A stretch of 5,842 nucleotides of DNA from DAOTVC01 sp034437215 (GTDB lineage Bacteria; Chloroflexota; Anaerolineae; B4-G1; SLSP01). The stretch's first letter is position 1, and the number at the start of each line of letters is the position of its first letter. Location of the stretch: positions 1 through 5,842 of the forward strand of contig DAOTVC010000122.1 in NCBI GenBank assembly GCA_034437215.1, given 5' to 3'. The translations under genes and the position numbers were made by a program. The notes below the pieces were generated by a model. That model had not been told where the DNA came from. It made no database searches and saw only the letters and a list, made by a program, of their open reading frames with translations. Positions 1 to 4,551 of the stretch are shown in pieces.

Positions 1-82
1 GGTAAGACTTCGCCGCGCCGGCGGGCAGCGCGAAGAGCAGCGCGCCCAGAAGCACCAGGATCAAGAGCAGCTTGCGTACCAT
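1..82 (-). CDS. N-terminus of an exported protein (partial, runs off the window)
   Basis: Only the first 27 codons are present, starting at ATG (82-80). The translation begins MVRKLLLILVLLGALLFALP and continues AGAAKSY. This is a classical Sec signal peptide: a short positive n-region (R3, K4), a hydrophobic core from about residue 5 to 19, a helix-breaking P20, and an A-G-A-A stretch giving likely signal peptidase I cleavage after A23 or A24. No lipobox cysteine is seen, so it does not look like a lipoprotein. The start is well supported by a GGGGAGG ribosome binding site (91-97) eight bases upstream and an extended -10 promoter further upstream. The mature protein lies outside the window, so its function cannot be named. 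It has its own promoter and is separated from the preceding ipk gene by 245 bases, so it is probably not part of the isoprenoid operon. Confidence 0.8.
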   Translation of the reverse strand, partial: MVRKLLLILVLLGALLFALPAGAAKSY

Positions 83-117
83 CTCGTTATCCTCCCCTTT
101 TTTGACAAACTGCTCTC

Positions 118-126
118 AGTATAACA
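118..126 (-). promoter_or_regulatory. Extended -10 promoter for the exported-protein gene
   Basis: On the minus strand the sequence reads TGTTATACT. This is a TGn extension followed by TATACT, a 5/6 match to the sigma70-type -10 consensus. No good -35 box sits 16-18 bases upstream, which is common for extended -10 promoters. Transcription would start near 111-112, giving a leader of about 30 bases that contains the GGGGAGG ribosome binding site at 91-97. The call rests on pattern only. Confidence 0.5.
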
Positions 127-132
127 TCCAGG

Positions 133-145
133 GGACGGGGCGTCC
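133..145. promoter_or_regulatory. Short inverted repeat next to the promoter
   Basis: GGACG (133-137) and CGTCC (141-145) form a perfect 5-bp inverted repeat around a GGG centre. It sits just upstream of the extended -10 of the exported-protein gene, where a -35-region operator or activator site could lie. Five base pairs in GC-rich DNA can easily occur by chance, so this is only a candidate. Confidence 0.2.
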
Positions 146-184
146 TTGTACCTCGGGACAATTCGGGGCTGAACGGGGGTAGGG

Positions 185-199
185 TTTCACGTCGTGAAA
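185..199. promoter_or_regulatory. Operator-like 15-base palindrome
   Basis: TTTCACG-T-CGTGAAA is a perfect 7+7 inverted repeat with a one-base centre. It lies in the intergenic region about 60 bases upstream of the -10 element of the exported-protein gene. The AT-rich outer bases stand out from the GC-rich surroundings, and the size suits a dimeric helix-turn-helix regulator. The stem with a one-base loop could not fold well as RNA, so a DNA-binding site is more likely than a terminator. The regulator is unknown. Confidence 0.35.
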
Positions 200-257
200 G
201 GTATGGGGCTGCAACCGAAGAGGGTCTGGGGTTCGAACGCGACTCGGGGTGGGGCGA

Positions 258-328
258 GGGATCAGGGACGAGGGAAGAGGGGATTAGGGCTTCGTCCTGA
301 TCCCTGATCCCCAATCCCGGATCCCCCC
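258..328. repeat. Intergenic inverted repeat, copy 1 (downstream of ipk)
   Basis: GGGATCAGGGA (258-268) is perfectly complementary to TCCCTGATCCC (301-311). Around it lie further GGG/CCC blocks of the same family found at 3366-3433 and 4481-4551. On the minus strand, 318-299 reads GGGATTGGGGATCAGGGATC, identical to the plus strand of copy 2 at 3373-3392. G-tracts occur on both strands: plus 258-289 has five tracts of three or more G, and minus 302-328 has four, the last tract touching the ipk TAG stop at 328-330. No T-run follows, so it is not a typical intrinsic terminator. It is the least regular of the three copies. Confidence 0.75.
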
Positions 329-1125
329 TAGCCCCCTATCCGCGTCCCCAAGGAGCTCTCGGGATCGAGGATCGCCCGCCGCAGATTCCCCGGCTCGCGC
401 CCGGTGAAGATGCGGACGCGGAGGCCCGGCACCTGCTGCACCAGGCCCACCATCCGCTCCACCTTGTCGACCATCCCGCCCGTCACGTCGACGTAGCGGG
501 AGCCGCGCAGGTAGGCGGCGACCTCCGGCAAGCTCTCGGGCGTGATCTCGGGGATGACCTCGTGCTCATCGTCGAGGACGCCGGGAGCGTTGCCCGCCAG
601 GAGCACCCGCGCGGGCCGCAGGACGGCAGCGAGGTGGACGAAGAGATCCTCGGTGGAGAGCACCGTCCCCCCCTGCGCCTCGTCGAAGGCCACGTCACCG
701 AAGACCAGGGGCACCAGACCCACCTCCAGCGCCCGCTCCACGGGCTCCAGCGCCAGGCGCTGCAGCAATCCGCCGCGGGCCAGGGCCGACGCCGAAGCCT
801 GCAGGCTCAGCACCGGTACCCCCGCCTCCAGGAAGGTATCGACGACGAGGCGGTTGAGACGCGCCGCCGCCGCCCCCACCCGGGCGAAGCCCACCCACGC
901 CTCCGGGGTCCGGACCCCCGCCTGGGTACCGTACCGGCTCGCCTCCGGATGCCCGAAGGAGCCCGATCCGTGCCCCAGCAGCAGCCGCAGGTCGGGCCGC
1001 GCCTCCAGCGCCGCCCGCACCTCGCCGGCCAGGCGCTCCAGGAGATCGAGCCGCGGGGTAGCCTCCTGCCACTTGTCGGTGATGAGCGACCCGCCGAGTT
1101 TGACGAAGAGCAGCTCGCCGCTCAC
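328..1125 (-). CDS. ipk: Isopentenyl phosphate kinase (265 aa)
   Basis: This is an amino acid kinase-fold enzyme that phosphorylates isopentenyl phosphate with ATP to give isopentenyl diphosphate, the last step of the alternative mevalonate pathway; it is cytosolic. Visible motifs are the N-terminal KLGGSLITDK (9-18), with the phosphate-contacting Lys and Gly-rich turn, and GHGSGSFGHP (51-60), whose H59 matches the catalytic His that separates isopentenyl phosphate kinases from other members of the fold. Further along are VPLVFGDVAFD (138-148), LSTED (156-160) and DVTGGMVDK (213-221). The 265 aa fit the family (roughly 245-270). I chose GTG at 1125: it forms a GTGA overlap with the cutA stop, has GGAGG at 1136-1140 ten bases upstream, and starts just before the KLGG motif. 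An in-frame extension to 1296 would run 57 low-complexity residues across cutA and is not credible. The TAG stop abuts repeat copy 1. Confidence 0.9.
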   Translation of the reverse strand: MSGELLFVKLGGSLITDKWQEATPRLDLLERLAGEVRAALEARPDLRLLLGHGSGSFGHPEASRYGTQAGVRTPEAWVGFARVGAAAARLNRLVVDTFLEAGVPVLSLQASASALARGGLLQRLALEPVERALEVGLVPLVFGDVAFDEAQGGTVLSTEDLFVHLAAVLRPARVLLAGNAPGVLDDEHEVIPEITPESLPEVAAYLRGSRYVDVTGGMVDKVERMVGLVQQVPGLRVRIFTGREPGNLRRAILDPESSLGTRIGG

Positions 1126-1454
1126 CCCTGCACGTCCTCCAGCCGGAGCGCCCCGCGCAGCCAGGCGAGGTAGTCCCGTCCCCCCGCCACGATGGGGTGG
1201 GCGATGATCTCCGGCGTCTCGTAGGGGTGCACCTCCCGCAGCGCCCGCTCCACCTCCAGGTAGCGGGCCTCCGCCGTCTTGATCAGGCAGAGCCACTCCT
1301 CGTCCTCCTCGATGCTCCCCTGCCAGCGGTAGGTACTGCTGATGGGACCGACCACCTGAACGCAGCCGGCCAACCGGCGCTCGACCAGCGTCCGGGCGAT
1401 CCGGCGCGCGTCCTCGCGGCTCGCCACCGTCGTGATGACCTGCAGGTACTCCAT
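1122..1454 (-). CDS. cutA: Divalent-cation tolerance protein CutA (110 aa)
   Basis: CutA1 family proteins are small, very stable ferredoxin-fold trimers. They have been linked to copper or divalent metal tolerance, but their biochemical role is still unclear. The full family pattern is present: an N-terminal ITTVASREDARRIARTL segment (7-23), LAGCVQV (28-34) with the conserved Cys31, YRWQGSIEEDEEW (42-54), KTAEARY (59-65), HPYETPEI (76-83), and DYLAWL near the end (94-99). The length is typical. The ATG at 1454 is preferred because AGGAGG (1459-1464) lies directly upstream, although with a short four-base spacing. A GTG at 1469 is in frame but has no ribosome binding site. The gene begins 16 bases after mvk ends, and its TGA overlaps the ipk GTG start, so it is probably translated with both isoprenoid kinases. 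No signal peptide is seen. Why a CutA sits in this operon is not known. Confidence 0.93.
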   Translation of the reverse strand: MEYLQVITTVASREDARRIARTLVERRLAGCVQVVGPISSTYRWQGSIEEDEEWLCLIKTAEARYLEVERALREVHPYETPEIIAHPIVAGGRDYLAWLRGALRLEDVQG

Positions 1455-1470
1455 GCTTCCTCCTCTCACC

Positions 1471-2430
1471 TCACTGCGAAAGATGACTCTGGCGGATAAC
1501 GGTCGCCCAGACCTGCGTGGCCCGCTCCGCGAGCGCCCGCTCCACCGCCTCGAGGGCGGGGGCGGGAACGAGGGCGATCACGTTGCCCCCGGCGCCGCCC
1601 CCCGTGAGCTTGGCGCCGAGAGCGCCCGCCTGCCGCGCCCGCTCCACCAGCTCGTCCAGCTCGGGCAGGGAGACCCCGATCTCCTGCAGGAAGAGCTGGT
1701 TGTCGTCCAGCAACCGCCCCAGTCTCTCCAGATCCCCCACCTCGATGGCCCCCCGGGCCTCCTCGGCGATGGCCCCCATCTCGTCGAAGAGGGCCTGGTA
1801 GCGCACCGGCTCCCGGAGCCAGCGGTGGCGCACGCCCAGGACGGCGTCCCGCGTGGAGCCGGGGATGCCGCTGTTGGCGATGAGGAGGTGGAAGGGGCTG
1901 CCGATGGCGAAGGTCTCGGGCTCCCGCCCCCGCACGAAGTAGACCGGGCGCTCGAAGGCCACGACGGTGTTGTCGATCCCGCTGGGCGTCCCGTGGTGGA
2001 GCTTCTCCACCTCGTAGACCAGCGCGCTCACCTCCTCGGGAGAGAGCTCCCGGTCGTGGTAGGCGGCGAGGGCGCGCACCACGGCGACGGAGACGGCGGC
2101 GCCGCTCCCCAACCCTGCGGCGATGGGCAGGTCGGAGCGGAGGGTGAGCCGGGCGTCGGGCTCGGGCACCGCCAGATGGGCGAGCGTGCTGCGCGCGATG
2201 GCCGCCAGGGGGTGGTCGGGCGGCGCCTCTCCCAGCGCCAGCGTCTCGCCGAGGTCGGCGGCGACGATGCGCAGGCCGCTGCCCGCGGGACGCCCCTCGA
2301 GGAGCGCGTGGGCCCGGAGGTCGCTCACGGGGACGGCGATGGCGGGCCGCCCGTAGACCACGCTGTGCTCCCCGCAGAGGATCACCTTCCCCGGCACGCT
2401 CGCTTCGACCCTCACCCCATCCTCCTTCAT
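1471..2430 (-). CDS. mvk: Mevalonate kinase (GHMP family, 319 aa)
   Basis: It phosphorylates mevalonate to 5-phosphomevalonate with ATP, the committed kinase step of the mevalonate route to isoprenoids. All GHMP-kinase landmarks are visible: VPGKVILCGEHSVVYGRPA (12-30) with K15, E21 and H22; the ATP loop DLPIAAGLGSGAA (100-112); EKLHHGTPSGIDN (142-154), in which E142 and D153 have the same 11-residue spacing as the Mg-binding Glu and catalytic Asp of rat mevalonate kinase; and the C-terminal AKLTGGGAGG (273-282). The HHGTPSGIDN block favours mevalonate kinase over phosphomevalonate kinase or homoserine kinase. The length fits prokaryotic members. One oddity is that the second serine of the usual GLGSSA loop is Gly110. 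The start is ATG at 2430, which makes an ATGA overlap with the upstream gene but has no ribosome binding site. GTG at 2415 (314 aa) has AAGGAGG five bases upstream and is a real alternative. An open frame to 3258 is a shadow of the upstream gene. Confidence 0.93.
   Translation of the reverse strand: MKEDGVRVEASVPGKVILCGEHSVVYGRPAIAVPVSDLRAHALLEGRPAGSGLRIVAADLGETLALGEAPPDHPLAAIARSTLAHLAVPEPDARLTLRSDLPIAAGLGSGAAVSVAVVRALAAYHDRELSPEEVSALVYEVEKLHHGTPSGIDNTVVAFERPVYFVRGREPETFAIGSPFHLLIANSGIPGSTRDAVLGVRHRWLREPVRYQALFDEMGAIAEEARGAIEVGDLERLGRLLDDNQLFLQEIGVSLPELDELVERARQAGALGAKLTGGGAGGNVIALVPAPALEAVERALAERATQVWATVIRQSHLSQ
2421..2427 (-). promoter_or_regulatory. Ribosome binding site that questions the mvk start
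   Basis: On the minus strand AAGGAGG follows directly on the TGA stop of the UbiA-family gene and precedes an in-frame GTG (2415-2413) by five bases. The upstream ATG (2430-2428), which overlaps the same stop as ATGA, has nothing like a Shine-Dalgarno sequence before it. Either the ATG is used by coupled re-initiation, or the GTG is the true start and the protein begins VRVEASVPGK, close to how many mevalonate kinases begin. Confidence 0.5.
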
Positions 2431-3302
2431 CCCACGTAGAGCACGACCACCGCCGAGGCCCCCCAGAGGAGCAGATCGACCTGCAGGGGGCGGTCGGTGA
2501 GCAGTACCTCGTCGGGCGCCAGCGTCGTCCCCTCGGCGTGCACCAGGTAGAGGTAGCGGAAGAGACCGTAGAGGACGAAGGGGATGGTGAGCATCATCGA
2601 CTTGTTCTCGGGCAGGTTCGGCGCCGAGAAGGTGTAGAGGGCGTAGGCGACGATGACCGAGGAGGTCACGATGCTGAGGAGCTGGTCGAGGAGCGGCAGG
2701 GAGTAGTGGTTGAGGCTCTCCCGGTGGTTGCCCGCCCCCCCACCCAGCAGGATCATCTCCCCCCGGCGCTTGCCCAGCGCCAGAAAGAGCGCCAGCAGCG
2801 TCGTGCAGATGTAGAGCCAGGGCGAGAAGTTCTCGGCATCCACCAGCGGGGCCCCCGCCGCCACCCGCAGGACGAAGCCCGCGGCGATCGCCAGCACGTC
2901 CAGGAGCACCACGTGCTTCAACCGGAAGGAGTAGGCGACCTGCAGCAGGAGATAGCCGGTGAGGATGAGAGTGAAGAGGGGCGAGAGCCAGAGCGCGAGG
3001 GAGAGCGAGACCACGGCGATGACCACGGCGGCGAAGAGGGCAAAGCGCGGGGAGAGCTTCCCGGCGGGCAGGGGGCGCAGCCGCTTCCGCGGGTGGGCGC
3101 GATCCTTCTCCAGGTCCGCCAGGTCGTTCATCGTGTAGACCACGCCCGAGACGAGGCAGAAGAGCACGAAGCCGGCGAGGGTTCGCACGAGGTAAGGCAG
3201 CGTGAAGATCTTCTGATCGAAGACGAGGGCCGCGAAGATGAACGCGTTCTTCGTCCACTGTTTGGGACGCATCGTGTGCAGCAGGGCGCCAAGAGATTGC
3301 AT
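2427..3302 (-). CDS. UbiA-family prenyltransferase, decaprenyl-phosphate phosphoribosyltransferase-like (291 aa)
   Basis: This is a polytopic membrane enzyme of the UbiA superfamily. The closest match I recognise is the group of mycobacterial Rv3806c, which transfers phosphoribose from PRPP to a polyprenyl phosphate. Markers are MRPKQWTKNAFIFAAL (11-26); the first Asp motif NDLADLEKD (59-67) followed by HPRKRLRPLPAG (70-81); LLDVLAIAAGFVLRVAAGA (133-151) as the second motif; LALGKRRGEM (174-183); and LLTDRPLQ near the end. About eight or nine hydrophobic segments fit the usual nine-helix UbiA fold. ATG at 3302 has GGAGG (3313-3317) ten bases upstream. It is the first gene of the operon with mvk, cutA and ipk. 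In mycobacteria the product feeds arabinan synthesis; the acceptor and purpose here are unknown. An aromatic prenyltransferase (menaquinone or heme pathway) is less likely given the RPKQWTKN and LGKRR motifs. Confidence 0.85.
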   Translation of the reverse strand: MQSLGALLHTMRPKQWTKNAFIFAALVFDQKIFTLPYLVRTLAGFVLFCLVSGVVYTMNDLADLEKDRAHPRKRLRPLPAGKLSPRFALFAAVVIAVVSLSLALWLSPLFTLILTGYLLLQVAYSFRLKHVVLLDVLAIAAGFVLRVAAGAPLVDAENFSPWLYICTTLLALFLALGKRRGEMILLGGGAGNHRESLNHYSLPLLDQLLSIVTSSVIVAYALYTFSAPNLPENKSMMLTIPFVLYGLFRYLYLVHAEGTTLAPDEVLLTDRPLQVDLLLWGASAVVVLYVG

Positions 3303-3311
3303 AGGTCCATG

Positions 3312-3327
3312 TCCTCCGGTAGGAGGA
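3312..3327 (-). promoter_or_regulatory. Hairpin sequestering the ribosome binding site
   Basis: On the minus strand TCCTCC (3327-3322), loop TACC, then GGAGGA (3317-3312) form a perfect 6-bp hairpin. The 3' arm is the Shine-Dalgarno sequence of the UbiA-family gene. The 5' arm falls between the proposed -10 box and its start site, so only transcripts coming from further upstream would contain both arms and hide the site. This role is inferred from sequence alone. Confidence 0.4.
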
Positions 3328-3355
3328 ATGATACCAGAATCACAGGCGTGAGCAA
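3328..3355 (-). promoter_or_regulatory. Candidate promoter of the UbiA-mvk-cutA-ipk operon
   Basis: On the minus strand an extended -10, TGG followed by TATCAT (3336-3328), matches TGn-TATAAT with one mismatch in the hexamer. A weak -35-like TTGCTC lies at 3355-3350 with 16 bases between the two boxes. The predicted start near 3321 would leave a short leader carrying the GGAGG ribosome binding site. It is the only promoter-like signal I see in the gap before the operon. Confidence 0.4.
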
Positions 3356-3365
3356 CCGTAGGAGA

Positions 3366-3433
3366 GGGACCCGGGATTGGGGATCAGGGATCGGGTTGCA
3401 ATTCCTTGTCCCCAGTCCCTGATCCCTAATCCC
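3366..3433. repeat. Intergenic inverted repeat, copy 2 (downstream of icd)
   Basis: This is the most regular copy. Arm 3373-3390 (GGGATTGGGGATCAGGGA) pairs with 3416-3433 over all 18 positions, with one G-T pair, around a 25-base loop. Both strands hold four or more G-tracts with loops of three or four bases (plus 3373-3395, minus 3410-3433), so G-quadruplexes compete with the hairpin. The TAG stop of the isocitrate dehydrogenase gene (3426-3428) lies inside the right arm, so the last codons AGG-GAT-TAG are repeat sequence. No T-run follows the stem on either strand. Confidence 0.85.
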
Positions 3434-4454
3434 TGCTTCTTTCGAGTGCCCCGACGATGGCCTCCACCATCTCCGCCGTGCCGGCGCCCCCCTCGGCCCG
3501 CAGGTCGGCTGTGACGCACTCCCCGGCGGCGATGACCTCCGCTACCGCCCGCTCCACCCGCCCGGCAGCCTCCTCCTCCCCCAGGTGGCGCAGGAGGAGG
3601 GCCCCGCTGAGGACCGCCGCCGTGGGATTGGCCACGCCCCGGCCCGCGATCTGGGGCGCGGAGCCGTGCACCGGCTCGAAGAGGGCGATCCCGTCGCCAA
3701 TGTTGGCGCCCGGGGTCACCCCCAGCCCGCCCACCAGCCCGGCGCAGAGGTCGCTCACGATATCGCCGTAGAGGTTGGGCAGCACGAGGACGTCGTAGGC
3801 CTCGGGGCGCTGCACCAGCTGCATGCAGGCGTTGTCGACGATGAGGTCGTCGAAGGTCACGTCGGGATAGCCCTCCGCCACCTCGCGGGCCACCTGCAGG
3901 AAGAGCCCGTCGCTCTTCTTGAGGATGTTCGCCTTATGCACCGCCGTCACCCGGCGGCGACCGTGGCTGCGGGCGTACTCCAGGGCGAAACACACCACCC
4001 GCTCCGTCGCCCGGCGGGTGATGATGCGAATGGTCTCCGCCGCCTCGCCGGGGATGACGTCGTGCTCGATCCCGGCGTAGAGCCCCTCGGTGTTCTCCCG
4101 CACGACGACCAGATCGACGCCCGTGCGGGCGTTGGCGATGCCGGGCAGGGAGCGCGCCGGGCGGACGTTGGCGTAGAGATCGAGGGCCTGGCGGATGGCG
4201 ACGTTGACGCTGCGGAAACCCGTCCCTACGGGCGTGGTGACCGGCCCCTTCAGCCCCACCCGGTTCCGGCGCAGGGAGTCGAGCAGAGCCTCGGGCAGCG
4301 GGGTGCCGCAGCGCTCCACCACCCCCGCGCCCGCCTCCTGCACCTCCCACTCGAAGGCGACGCCCGTCGCCTCCAGCACCTGCCGGGCAGCGGCAGTCAC
4401 CTCGGGTCCAATCCCGTCACCGGGGATGAGCGTTACTCTGTAAGTCGTAGGCAT
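3426..4454 (-). CDS. icd: Isocitrate dehydrogenase, NAD-type (isocitrate/isopropylmalate dehydrogenase family, 342 aa)
   Basis: It oxidatively decarboxylates isocitrate to 2-oxoglutarate in the TCA cycle (cytosol, Mg/Mn-dependent). The substrate pocket is complete: S82, N84, R88, R98 and R119 (in RSVNVAIRQALDLYANVRP and VVVRENTEGLYAGIE), Y126, K174 (HKANILKKSDG), D207, D231 and D235 (YGDIVSD). The S-x-N pair favours isocitrate over isopropylmalate or homoisocitrate, whose enzymes have different residues there. The coenzyme loop reads HGSAPQIAGRGVANP (263-277). The Ile at 269 resembles NAD enzymes, but the usual NAD-selecting Asp is Gln268, so coenzyme choice is not fully certain. The size fits the short IDH3-like type rather than the 415-residue E. 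coli type. ATG at 4454 has a purine-rich AAGGAGAGGG (4464-4473) upstream. The upstream aconitase supplies the substrate. The stop codon lies within repeat copy 2. Confidence 0.88.
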   Translation of the reverse strand: MPTTYRVTLIPGDGIGPEVTAAARQVLEATGVAFEWEVQEAGAGVVERCGTPLPEALLDSLRRNRVGLKGPVTTPVGTGFRSVNVAIRQALDLYANVRPARSLPGIANARTGVDLVVVRENTEGLYAGIEHDVIPGEAAETIRIITRRATERVVCFALEYARSHGRRRVTAVHKANILKKSDGLFLQVAREVAEGYPDVTFDDLIVDNACMQLVQRPEAYDVLVLPNLYGDIVSDLCAGLVGGLGVTPGANIGDGIALFEPVHGSAPQIAGRGVANPTAAVLSGALLLRHLGEEEAAGRVERAVAEVIAAGECVTADLRAEGGAGTAEMVEAIVGALERSRD

Positions 4455-4480
4455 GGTCGCGTTCCCTCTCCTTGGAATAG

Positions 4481-4551
4481 AAGGGACTGGGGATTAGGGA
4501 TCAGGAATCAGGTGACGCCCCTGATCCCCCAATCCCTGTTCCCTTATCCCC
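4481..4551. repeat. Intergenic inverted repeat, copy 3 (between acn and icd)
   Basis: The left arm, 4481-4505, reads AAGGGA, three unpaired bases, then GGGATTAGGGATCAGG. It pairs imperfectly with 4520-4545, with one extra base and a G/A difference, around a 14-base loop. The inner 16 bases are identical to the minus strand of copy 2. On the minus strand, 4551-4518 has five G-tracts separated by three or four bases, starting at the G of the aconitase TAG stop. The element fills most of the 96-base gap and would be part of any aconitase-icd transcript, in the leader of icd. Confidence 0.8.

Noticed and set aside
98..103. T6 run as a terminator tail on the plus strand
   Set aside because: No stable GC stem lies directly before it on the plus strand and no plus-strand gene would need it. 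It is simply the A-run in front of the ribosome binding site of the minus-strand gene.
102..125. Plus-strand promoter with TTGACA (102-107) and TATAAC (120-125)
   Set aside because: The spacer is only 12 bases, too short for sigma70, and no plus-strand gene follows. The TATA segment is better explained as the minus-strand extended -10.
542..1207. Overlapping plus-strand open frames across ipk and cutA
   Set aside because: Ser/Arg/Pro-rich translations opposite two well-recognised genes. There is no ribosome binding site and no family match.
1126..1296. N-terminal extension of isopentenyl phosphate kinase
   Set aside because: The added residues are Gly/Ala/Pro-rich out-of-frame cutA sequence. 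The GTG at 1125 has a ribosome binding site, a GTGA overlap and the right family length.
1432..2439. 335-codon open frame on the plus strand across mvk
   Set aside because: It is antisense to a gene with all mevalonate kinase motifs. The translation is His/Gly/Asp-rich low-complexity with no family resemblance, as expected of a shadow frame in GC-rich coding DNA.
2431..3258. Fusion of mevalonate kinase to a long N-terminal domain in the same frame
   Set aside because: The extra 276 residues are the off-frame reading of the UbiA-family gene and have no domain features. The kinase motif begins right after the ATG/GTG at 2430/2415.
2538..3422. 294-codon open frame on the plus strand across the UbiA-family gene
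   Set aside because: The product is an artificial-looking Glu/Arg/His/Gly-rich chain antisense to hydrophobic membrane codons. It has no credible start signal and no recognisable domain.
3426..4454. 3-isopropylmalate or homoisocitrate dehydrogenase
   Set aside because: The substrate helix has the S-x-N-x-x-x-R pattern typical of isocitrate dehydrogenases, and the gene follows an aconitase rather than leucine- or lysine-pathway genes.
258..4551. The repeats as a CRISPR array or as ordinary intrinsic terminators
   Set aside because: They are three dispersed palindromic copies more than 1 kb apart with no spacers of regular length, so not CRISPR. The stems are not followed by a T-run on either strand, so standard intrinsic termination is not supported, though other 3'-end roles remain open.
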